5,199 nucleotides of DNA from contig JAJYYW010000127.1 in the NCBI GenBank assembly GCA_021800575.1, positions 1 through 5,199 of the forward strand. Direction: 5' to 3'. Under the pieces are notes generated by a model. That model was given only the letters and a program-made list of their open reading frames with translations, was not told the origin of the DNA and made no database searches. Within the stretch, counting starts at the first letter, position 1. Every line of letters begins with the position of its first letter. The position numbers were made by a program, and so were the translations under genes. This DNA comes from a bacterium. GTDB taxonomy: Bacteria > JAMCPX01. Shown one piece after another: positions 1-5,199 of this stretch.

Positions 1-791
1 AAGACGGCAAGATCTATCTGCCGCTCATCGGCGGTATCGAGGCGCAGGGATTGACTGTTGAACAACTCAAGGAAAAGCTCACCCGGTCGCTGAGCGCATA
101 CATACGGCACCCGTTCATCGACGTCGAGGTGAAAGAATACTCCAGCAGGCTTGTCCTGCTGCTCGGTTCCGTCCAGAAGCCCGGTATCTATCCTATCATG
201 GGCGGGACGGACATCGTTACCGCACTTGCACTCGCCGGCGGACAGACAGCCCAGTCCGGCCAGGCAAACCTTTCCAGCGTGTATCTCATCAGGAAGGGCC
301 ACTCCACCATCGTGAACGTCTACGATTACCTGCGCAATGGCAACCAGTACAACGATCCCGTGCTCCAGAACAAGGACGTCATCTATGTTCCGAGCGCCGC
401 AGACCAGAACATTATCGTCCTGGGCAGGGTCGATAAGCCGGTCGTCATACCGGTTACCGGAGCACCGGTCTCCATCATGCAGGCGATAAGCCTCGCGGGG
501 GGATTCAGGCTCGGGGCCCTGCGAGACGATGTAAAGGTTATACGCGGAGGACTGATACATCCGGACGTCTACACCGTGAATGTCGACGGCATGCTCCACG
601 GCGAAAAGCCGAGTGCCCCGCAGGGCGTCGAGCTGTACGCCGGGGACATCGTGTTCGTGCCCAAGAGCGCCCTTGCCTCGTGGAACGATATTCTGGATCA
701 GATACAGCCGACGCTCAACGTGCTCCTTGCCCAGCCGTTATCCATCGCCACCAATTATCTTCTGCTGCGACAGCTTCTGAGGCAACCCTGA
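1..791 (+). CDS. Polysaccharide export protein, Wza-like, SLBB repeats (5' end missing)
   Basis: Outer-membrane polysaccharide export (OPX) protein, which forms the channel through which EPS or capsule leaves the cell. The frame is open from base 3, so the gene starts upstream of the window; 262 residues plus the stop are visible. The first visible residues (DGKIYLPLIGGIEAQGLTV) are the end of the Poly_export domain, followed by a helix ending near base 110. Two SLBB (beta-grasp) repeats follow: GSVQKPGIYPI then DIVTALALAGG (about 150-300), and GRVDKPVVIPV then SIMQAISLAGG (about 410-560). The C-terminal ~35 residues (SWNDILDQIQPTLNVLL...) form an amphipathic helical tail, as expected of the Wza membrane-spanning helix. 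The signal peptide or lipobox would lie outside the window. The TTG at 51 is not the real start, because the conserved domain continues upstream of it. The next gene, a Wzc-like kinase, overlaps by one base, which fits a Wza-Wzc pair. The family call is firm; the exact polysaccharide is unknown. Confidence 0.93.
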   Translation, partial: DGKIYLPLIGGIEAQGLTVEQLKEKLTRSLSAYIRHPFIDVEVKEYSSRLVLLLGSVQKPGIYPIMGGTDIVTALALAGGQTAQSGQANLSSVYLIRKGHSTIVNVYDYLRNGNQYNDPVLQNKDVIYVPSAADQNIIVLGRVDKPVVIPVTGAPVSIMQAISLAGGFRLGALRDDVKVIRGGLIHPDVYTVNVDGMLHGEKPSAPQGVELYAGDIVFVPKSALASWNDILDQIQPTLNVLLAQPLSIATNYLLLRQLLRQP

Positions 792-793
792 TG
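778..793 (+). promoter_or_regulatory. Ribosome binding site and TGATG stop/start overlap of the kinase gene
   Basis: TGAGG (778-782) lies 8 bases before the ATG at 791. That ATG shares its A with the TGA stop of the export gene (789-791). The arrangement decides the start of the kinase and suggests translational coupling to the export protein. The longer in-frame start at 680 would add 37 residues lying wholly inside the export gene and lacking any Wzz similarity. Confidence 0.75.
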
Positions 794-3127
794 GCAGACA
801 ATACATCGCTCACCACATCGCCGGAACTCGTCGAATACATTCTCCTGCTGCGGAGAAAATGGAAGCTCATTGTACTGATAACCGCCGTGTTCTTCATCAG
901 CGGCATGATCTACACGTTCCTGAGGACACCGGTCTACCAGTCGGCCTCCACCATCTACATAGAAGAGCCCTTGTCCAGGAACAACCTGCTCAGCGACATC
1001 ATCGTCATGCAATGGTGGAACAGGACATCCTCGGAAAAGCTGATAGCGCAGAGCAGGTCCGTTGCAGCGCTCGCAGCGGAAAAGCTAGGGCTCGAATATC
1101 ACATCACATCGGAGCCGACTGCTTCGAGTATACGCCTCTACAAGGTACGGCCGGCCGACGGGAGTACCATCGACCGGTTTACGATCCTTTTTACGGGCAA
1201 AACAGCATACACGGTCTTCGTGGACAACCATGACATCGGCTCCGGGACCGTCGGGGTCCCGTTCACGTCCTCGGTGCTCTCGTTGTACCTGAGACGGGCC
1301 GGCAACGTATCTCGCGGCGATTCGGTCACCGTCGAAAGGGGCAGTTTCGAGAATGCGGTCAGGGATATCCGGGAAAACACCTCGATCGAAGAAATGGGGG
1401 AAATGACCAACATTCTCAAGGTGAGCTGCAAGAACAGGGACCCTTATCTGGCGAGTCTCATCACGAACGAGCTCATCAAAGCTTATATCGAGCTGAGCGT
1501 CCAGCGCATGAGCCAGGAGGCGTCCCAGGCCCTGGACTTTATATCAGCCCAGCTCAAGATTACCAACAACAACCTCGACCATTCGGAAAAAGTCATGGAC
1601 GAGTTCAAACGGCAACATGGCGTTTTATCTTTCTCAGCCGAGACCACGGCAGCTATACAGAGGATCTCGGACCTTGAGAGGACCAAACTTGATATAGCCC
1701 TCAAGATAATGGATGCAAACTCATTGAAGGACATGCTCGTAAAACCCGGAGCGAATATTCAGGACTATCTTATCAGCGGGTCGGACCCTGTGCTTGGATC
1801 AATGGTACAGGAGCTTGCAAAGCTCGAGATACAAAAGAAGTCGATGCTTGAAGAATATACGGAAAAATATCCGGCAGTCGTAGATTTAAACACTCAGATA
1901 GCCGCGTCGAAACAGAAGATCAAAGAGCTCATAGGCAGTATGGTGAACCAGTTAAACATCCAGAAGAAAAATGTCACGCTGACCGAGACTGCATATCACA
2001 AGAGCCTGTCCAATCTGCCGAAGACCATGAGGGACTATGCCCACCTTGAGAGGGACTTAGTCGTCAATGAGGAATTGTATGATTTCCTGCTGAAGAAACA
2101 CGAAGAGGCCCGGATATCCAAGGCAGCCACCGTTGCAAACATCCGGATCATCGACAAGGCAATTCCCTCCCGTACCCCCATTGAGCCCCAGAAAGGAAAG
2201 AATGCACTCGTGAGTTTCCTTCTCGGCTTCATCCTTTCGCTGATCTTTGCATTTTACACGGAATATACAGACACATCGCTCAAAACCGTGGAAGACGCAC
2301 GCAGAAGACTCACCCTGCCCATCTTCGGTATCATCCCCCAGCTTCCGCACCGCGAAGCCAACGGCCACCCGAAACGGGAGCTCATCACGGTCGAGGATCT
2401 CAAGTCCACGGTCACCGAAGCATACCGGTCACTCAGAACCAACATACAGCTTGCCGATCTGGAAAATAAGAACAAATGCTTCCTGATAACCTCCTCGGGG
2501 CCCGGTGAAGGAAAATCGACGACCGCCGCGAACATAGCCATAACCCTTGCCTATGCGGACATGCCCACCATCCTGATTGACGCCGATTTCAGAAAGCCGG
2601 TCATCCATACCCTCTTTGACCTTGAGCAGGAGCCCGGGATAACGAATTATCTGGCCTCCGATATGCCGTTGAATGACGTGATCAAACATACAAAAACCAG
2701 AAACCTCGACGTTATCACCGTGGGAATTATTCCGCCGAACCCTTCGGAACTGCTCAATAAATCGAAGGTCGATGCTCTGATCAAGGAGCTCAAAAAGCAT
2801 TACAGCTACATTATCTTTGATACGGCACCCATTCTGCCGGTCACAGACCCCGCGATCCTCGGATCAAAGGTAGACGGTGCATTCATCGTGGTCGAACTCG
2901 GTAAAACAACCATCGAGGCCGTAACACGGTCGGAGTCCCTGCTGAACAATACCAAAACAAATGTGTACGGCGTCATCTTAAACAAGATCAGCATGACTGT
3001 CGGCAGATACGGGCATTACTATTACTATTATCACTATGACAAATACTACCATGAGAAAAAACAGGAGAGTAAACTCGTAAAGATAAAGGAATACCTTGCA
3101 AAGTTTTACAGGTACCTTATTGGATAA
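791..3127 (+). CDS. Wzz/BY-kinase fusion: polysaccharide co-polymerase and protein-tyrosine autokinase (Wzc-like)
   Basis: Inner-membrane polysaccharide co-polymerase (PCP-2a) fused to a bacterial tyrosine kinase; 778 residues, slightly longer than E. coli Wzc (about 720). Visible order: short cytoplasmic N-terminus with the Wzz-type start (ELVEYILLLRRKWK); membrane helix about 26-44; a long periplasmic part with coiled-coil-rich stretches about 240-450; a proline-containing motif (PSRTPIEP, 459-466); membrane helix about 472-490; EAYRSLRTN (543-551), the kinase activation/oligomerisation helix; Walker A GPGEGKST (570-577, Lys575); Walker A' ILIDADFRKP (594-603); Walker B YIIFDTAP (673-680). 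The tyrosine cluster (740-753) has nine Tyr, five of them consecutive (743-747). A basic, aromatic tail (758-778) follows it. Phosphorylation of the cluster is known in this family to control ring assembly and polymer length or export. The upstream export channel and downstream phosphatase complete the usual functional set. The ATP-binding motifs look intact, so the kinase should be active. Confidence 0.96.
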   Translation: MADNTSLTTSPELVEYILLLRRKWKLIVLITAVFFISGMIYTFLRTPVYQSASTIYIEEPLSRNNLLSDIIVMQWWNRTSSEKLIAQSRSVAALAAEKLGLEYHITSEPTASSIRLYKVRPADGSTIDRFTILFTGKTAYTVFVDNHDIGSGTVGVPFTSSVLSLYLRRAGNVSRGDSVTVERGSFENAVRDIRENTSIEEMGEMTNILKVSCKNRDPYLASLITNELIKAYIELSVQRMSQEASQALDFISAQLKITNNNLDHSEKVMDEFKRQHGVLSFSAETTAAIQRISDLERTKLDIALKIMDANSLKDMLVKPGANIQDYLISGSDPVLGSMVQELAKLEIQKKSMLEEYTEKYPAVVDLNTQIAASKQKIKELIGSMVNQLNIQKKNVTLTETAYHKSLSNLPKTMRDYAHLERDLVVNEELYDFLLKKHEEARISKAATVANIRIIDKAIPSRTPIEPQKGKNALVSFLLGFILSLIFAFYTEYTDTSLKTVEDARRRLTLPIFGIIPQLPHREANGHPKRELITVEDLKSTVTEAYRSLRTNIQLADLENKNKCFLITSSGPGEGKSTTAANIAITLAYADMPTILIDADFRKPVIHTLFDLEQEPGITNYLASDMPLNDVIKHTKTRNLDVITVGIIPPNPSELLNKSKVDALIKELKKHYSYIIFDTAPILPVTDPAILGSKVDGAFIVVELGKTTIEAVTRSESLLNNTKTNVYGVILNKISMTVGRYGHYYYYYHYDKYYHEKKQESKLVKIKEYLAKFYRYLIG
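3015..3030 (+). repeat. Short ATTACT hexamer repeat inside the tyrosine-cluster codons
   Basis: ATTACT occurs at 3015-3020 and 3021-3026, followed by a partial ATTA copy (3027-3030), within the run of Tyr codons 743-747 of the kinase. The unit is six bases, so gain or loss of one copy would add or remove two residues without breaking the frame. The tract is very short and may simply reflect alternating TAC/TAT codons. Confidence 0.4.
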
Positions 3128-3146
3128 CCGACCATAAAAACCGGCA

Positions 3147-3179
3147 GCCGCATACGCTGGTATGCCGCAGCGTGCGGCA
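3147..3179 (+). promoter_or_regulatory. Intergenic GC-rich inverted repeats with alternative hairpins
   Basis: The 94-base gap between kinase and phosphatase (3128-3221) contains overlapping inverted repeats. The longest hairpin pairs GCCGCA (3147-3152) with TGCGGC (3173-3178) and CGCTG (3155-3159) with CAGCG (3168-3172), with a two-base TA bulge and an eight-base loop. Two shorter, competing hairpins are possible: GCATAC (3150-3155) with GTATGC (3160-3165), and TGCCGCA (3163-3169) with TGCGGCA (3173-3179). No T-run follows, so it is not a standard intrinsic terminator. Possible roles are an RNA processing or stabilising element, an attenuator, or a dispersed palindromic repeat. The pairing is directly visible; the role is unknown. 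I see no convincing promoter in the gap. Confidence 0.55.
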
Positions 3180-3211
3180 AGAACCATGCGATGACGGAGG
3201 GTCGAGTGGTC

Positions 3212-3216
3212 AAGGA
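3212..3216 (+). promoter_or_regulatory. Ribosome binding site of the PHP phosphatase gene
   Basis: AAGGA lies 5 bases before the ATG at 3222. An in-frame stop (TGA, 3192-3194) lies upstream with no other ATG between, so the start is well fixed. Confidence 0.7.
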
Positions 3217-3221
3217 TACGT

Positions 3222-3965
3222 ATGGACAAAGGATATACAGACCTTCACTCCCATATACTGTATGAAACGGACGACGGTTCCGGCAGCCTCGAAGAAACCA
3301 TCAACATGATCAAGGCATTGGCGGATGCCGGCTTTTCTGCCTCGTGTGCCACACCGCACAACATTCCGGGCAACGACAACATCCTGCTCCTGTCAAAGAG
3401 CAGGGAAAAAATACGGATCATCGGAGAAACGCTCGAACAACAGCACATCGGGTATACCATCAATACCGGAGCGGAAAACTATTTCGATGCATCGTTGGAG
3501 ATTAAGAACCCCGACTATTTTATCCCGCTCGGCAATTCAGAGACATTCCTCGTGGAAATACCCTTCATCGGCGAGACCTCCCACCACATCGATGCCCTGC
3601 ACAAAACAGGACTGCACTGCATTATCGCGCACGTCGAACGGTACATGGACATCGTTCAGAATCCGGACAAGGCAACTGTTCTGAAACAGGCCGGCTTCTT
3701 GCTGCAGATGAACTTCGGCAGTCTTATCGGGGTTTATGGCGCCGATGTTATGAAGGCGGCGCACGTCCTCCTGAAGAAAGGTATCGTTGACGTGATAGCC
3801 ACGGACATACACGATATACATCATGCCGGGCCTATCCTCAAAAAAGGCATGAAACGGCTTGAAACGCTGCTTTCCCCGGTCAAGGTTAACCAGGTTCTCC
3901 GGGACAATCCTTCCGGTATCCTCAACCGTGGTTATGCAACAGCTGCTTCGGAGTCTAAGGAGTAA
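3222..3965 (+). CDS. PHP-family protein-tyrosine phosphatase, CpsB/YwqE-like
   Basis: Metal-dependent cytoplasmic phosphatase expected to dephosphorylate the tyrosine cluster of the adjacent BY-kinase, as CpsB and YwqE do for their cognate kinases. Its 247 residues match the family's usual size (about 240-260). The likely metal ligands of the PHP fold are visible in order: DLHSH (His9, His11) with DDGS (17-20); ATPH (His46); GAEN (Glu85); LVEIP (Glu112); AHVERY (His137); ATDIHD (Asp195, His197). The first motif reads HSHILYETDDGSGS where the family usually has a loop like HxLPGxDDGP, a small deviation that keeps the acidic residues. The stretch LLQMNFGSLIG (160-170) is also typical. It lies 94 bases after the kinase and 22 bases before the sigma factor start. 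This phosphatase class is best known from Gram-positive bacteria; enterobacterial Wzc systems instead use a low-molecular-weight phosphatase (Wzb). Confidence 0.92.
   Translation: MDKGYTDLHSHILYETDDGSGSLEETINMIKALADAGFSASCATPHNIPGNDNILLLSKSREKIRIIGETLEQQHIGYTINTGAENYFDASLEIKNPDYFIPLGNSETFLVEIPFIGETSHHIDALHKTGLHCIIAHVERYMDIVQNPDKATVLKQAGFLLQMNFGSLIGVYGADVMKAAHVLLKKGIVDVIATDIHDIHHAGPILKKGMKRLETLLSPVKVNQVLRDNPSGILNRGYATAASESKE
3956..3962 (+). promoter_or_regulatory. Strong Shine-Dalgarno-like sequence, displaced from the sigma factor start
   Basis: TAAGGAG overlaps the last codons of the phosphatase gene and ends 25 bases before the most likely sigma factor ATG (3988), much farther than normal. 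Out-of-frame ATGs at 3977 and 3984 lie closer; the one at 3977 opens a 21-codon reading frame ending at 4042. There is no other purine-rich site near 3988. The sequence could belong to coupled re-initiation, act through folding, or be coincidental. Confidence 0.4.
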
Positions 3966-3987
3966 GAAGTATTTCCATGAACCATGT

Positions 3988-4581
3988 ATGCAAAATGAAC
4001 AGCAGCAACATACGCAGGATCAGTCGGACTTCGAGATCATAGAGATCTGCAGGAAGGGCAACAAACACGCCTTCAGGCTGATCATCGAGCGCTACAAGGA
4101 TCTCATCTATTCGATTGCACTGAGGTTTACCCGGGACCCGGCCGCTGCGGAAGAGGTGACCCAGGAAACCTTCGTCAAAGCATGGAACTACCTTCATCGG
4201 TTTGAAGGACGCTCAAAATTCTCCACCTGGCTTACCGCGATAGCCGTCAACAAGGCGAAGGACACGATCCGGACAAAACAGCGCGTCGTCTCACTGGATG
4301 ACATGGACAGCGGTATCGAAACACGTTCTCCGGAGTCTTATCATGAAGACGGACCGGAGGAAATACTGATGAATGAAGAGCTCGGCAAACAGCTCCAGCG
4401 CCTGATCGGCGGACTGCCTCCCCACTACCGGGAGGCGTTCCTGCTCCGCCATGTCGAATCGTTGTCGTATGAAGAAATCAGCACAATCCTTGCCATACGG
4501 ATCGAGGCGGTTAAAATGAGGGTTTTCAGGGCGCGGGAATTGCTCAAGGAACGTCTCTCTAAGGAAGGCCACCATGGATAA
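3988..4581 (+). CDS. ECF-type (RpoE-like) RNA polymerase sigma factor
   Basis: Extracytoplasmic-function sigma-70 factor with only regions 2 and 4; it should direct RNA polymerase to a small regulon. From ATG 3988 it has 197 residues, typical for the family. Region 2 spans about 22-95: RKGNKHAFRLIIERYKDLIY, the core-binding segment DPAAAEEVTQETFVKAW (50-66), and promoter -10 melting/recognition FEGRSKFSTWLTAIAVN (72-88). An acidic linker (104-131) follows. Region 4 spans about 136-190: LPPHYREAFLLRHVESLSYEEIS, then the helix-turn-helix recognition helix around IEAVKMRVFRARELL (172-186). A longer in-frame start at 3934 would add 18 residues inside the phosphatase gene; 3988 is preferred because the extra residues do not resemble the family N-terminus and 3988 lies outside the preceding gene. 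The gene probably shares the EPS transcript and overlaps its anti-sigma gene by 8 bases, the classic sigma/anti-sigma arrangement. Confidence 0.94.
   Translation: MQNEQQQHTQDQSDFEIIEICRKGNKHAFRLIIERYKDLIYSIALRFTRDPAAAEEVTQETFVKAWNYLHRFEGRSKFSTWLTAIAVNKAKDTIRTKQRVVSLDDMDSGIETRSPESYHEDGPEEILMNEELGKQLQRLIGGLPPHYREAFLLRHVESLSYEEISTILAIRIEAVKMRVFRARELLKERLSKEGHHG
4561..4568 (+). promoter_or_regulatory. Ribosome binding site of the anti-sigma gene, inside the sigma gene
   Basis: AAGGAAGG ends 5 bases before ATG 4574 and lies within the last codons of the sigma gene. The eight-base overlap (ATGGATAA, 4574-4581) suggests translational coupling, which would keep sigma and anti-sigma levels matched. 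Confidence 0.75.
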
Positions 4582-5164
4582 ACGCATACATCAATATATC
4601 GACAATGAGCTCGACCCCCGGCAGCGGCAGGCGTTTGAACAGGAGCTGCTCGAAAACAGGCAGCTGCGTGAAGAGTATGAAACTATGTCGGCACTGCTCG
4701 ATCTTGCCGGGAAACACTACCACCGGACACCTGCGCCGCAGGACATGAGCGACAGGATCATGGCTGCTCTTGAACGGGAAGAGCGGCGATCGCGGACGCT
4801 GAGCCGTTTTTTACGGATTGCGGCGGCACTGCTTATCGTCGTGCTGGCCGGTGCCGGGGCCTTTACGCTGGAACACAGAACAGGCGGCATGGTCAGGGTA
4901 CAACTCAGTGTTGCACTGCCGGACGCACAAACCGTGCAGGTATTAGGGTCGTTCAATAAATGGGGCGCTGTGCCCGAGCACCTGAAAAAGGCCAAAAACG
5001 GCCTGTTCACCGTTACCCTCAGACTGAAACCGGGCATCTACCAGTATGTCTACCAGGTTGACAACAGCCGCATAGTGTCTGATCCGCACGCCAGACTGTA
5101 CACCGAAGACGGGTTCGGCCAGCGCAACGCTGTCCTCATCGTCAGAAACGCCCGGCACTCATAA
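4574..5164 (+). CDS. Membrane anti-sigma factor with C-terminal CBM48/AMPK-type glycogen-binding-like domain
   Basis: Probable cognate anti-sigma factor of the overlapping sigma gene, 196 residues. Residues 1-45 (IHQYIDNELDPRQRQAFEQ... then LRE-EYE) match the helical sigma-binding region of anti-sigma proteins (consensus like I.aYlDGEL...e..afE.hL). The CxxC zinc motif is absent and the protein has no cysteine at all. A charged arginine-rich stretch (67-78) precedes one membrane helix (about 79-99, AAALLIVVLAGAGAF), placing the C-terminus outside the cytoplasm by the positive-inside rule. Residues about 107-191 resemble the CBM48/AMPK1_CBM (isoamylase N-terminal early-set) fold: VQVLGSFNKWG (121-131), GLFTVTLRLKPGIYQYVYQVD (143-163), SDPHARLYTEDGFGQRNAVLIV (169-190). 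Trp130 and Asn185 match sugar-contacting positions of the AMPK beta domain, but positions equivalent to its Lys and second Trp appear replaced. Expected role: hold the sigma at the membrane and sense a periplasmic glycan. The domain calls are strong; ligand and release mechanism are inferred. Confidence 0.88.
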   Translation: MDKRIHQYIDNELDPRQRQAFEQELLENRQLREEYETMSALLDLAGKHYHRTPAPQDMSDRIMAALEREERRSRTLSRFLRIAAALLIVVLAGAGAFTLEHRTGGMVRVQLSVALPDAQTVQVLGSFNKWGAVPEHLKKAKNGLFTVTLRLKPGIYQYVYQVDNSRIVSDPHARLYTEDGFGQRNAVLIVRNARHS

Positions 5165-5199
5165 CGTACATGTCCACCGGGCGGCCCTCCGATTATCCC
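5165..5199 (+). other. Short downstream sequence, no feature recognised
   Basis: The 35 bases after the anti-sigma stop hold no start codon with a ribosome site and no T-run. The GGGCGGCCC (around 5177-5185) is too small to call as a hairpin terminator. The window ends before the next gene or terminator can be seen. Confidence 0.5.

Noticed and set aside
51..53. TTG at 51 as the start of the export gene
   Set aside because: The frame is open to the window edge and the conserved Poly_export residues lie upstream of it.
680..790. Longer start of the kinase gene at 680
   Set aside because: The added 37 residues lie entirely in another frame of the export gene and show no Wzz-like sequence; ATG 791 has a ribosome site and the TGATG overlap.
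2057..2800. Minus-strand open frames across the kinase gene
   Set aside because: They lie opposite strongly conserved coding sequence, have no recognisable domains and are explained by codon bias in a GC-rich gene.
3096..3139. Possible sigma-70 promoter (TTGCAA at 3096 or TTTACA at 3105, CATAAA at 3134)
   Set aside because: No -35/-10 pair has acceptable spacing; the matches occur in different, incompatible positions.
3147..3179. Intrinsic terminator between kinase and phosphatase
   Set aside because: A hairpin is present but is followed by AAGAACC rather than a T-run.
3325..3684. A 119-codon frame inside the phosphatase gene
   Set aside because: Low-complexity Ser/Thr/Arg composition typical of a shifted frame, with no ribosome site, fully inside a conserved gene.
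5175..5190. Terminator downstream of the anti-sigma gene
   Set aside because: Only a three-base-pair stem is possible in GGGCGGCCC and no T-run is visible before the window ends.
1..5199. CRISPR array, tRNA, rRNA or insertion sequence
   Set aside because: No regularly spaced repeats, cloverleaf-like or rRNA-like segments, transposase or terminal inverted repeats were seen; coding density is nearly complete.

Overview
This window looks like part of an exopolysaccharide (EPS) or capsule operon from a Gram-negative bacterium, with an ECF sigma factor and its anti-sigma factor at the downstream end. All five genes are on the + strand. The Gram-negative call rests on a Wza-like outer-membrane export protein next to a Wzc-type co-polymerase/tyrosine kinase. 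Base composition is moderately GC-rich by eye. The pairing of a proteobacterial-style Wza/Wzc with a CpsB/YwqE-type PHP phosphatase, plus a sigma/anti-sigma pair carrying a glycogen-binding-like domain, would fit a Nitrospirota or former deltaproteobacterial lineage. That assignment is inference only.

Layout. 1-791: 3' part of a polysaccharide export protein with two SLBB-type repeats, cut by the window edge. 791-3127: fused Wzz/BY-kinase, whose ATG overlaps the preceding stop by one base (TGATG). 3128-3221: the only real intergenic gap, holding a compact GC-rich inverted-repeat region that can form alternative hairpins. 3222-3965: PHP-family protein-tyrosine phosphatase. 3988-4581: ECF sigma factor. 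4574-5164: single-pass membrane anti-sigma factor, overlapping the sigma gene by 8 bases, with a C-terminal, probably periplasmic, CBM48/AMPK-type carbohydrate-binding domain. 5165-5199: non-coding as far as can be seen.

How the genes may work together. The first three form the usual export and phosphorylation-control set: an outer-membrane channel, an inner-membrane co-polymerase whose C-terminal tyrosine cluster is autophosphorylated, and a phosphatase that resets it. The most interesting part is the downstream pair. The anti-sigma factor has a cysteine-free N-terminal sigma-binding region, one membrane helix and a sugar-binding fold outside the membrane. The simplest hypothesis is that periplasmic glycan (EPS intermediates or an alpha-glucan) is read by this domain and passed to the sigma factor, coupling polysaccharide status to transcription. 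The domain order is visible in the translation; the ligand and the regulon are inference.
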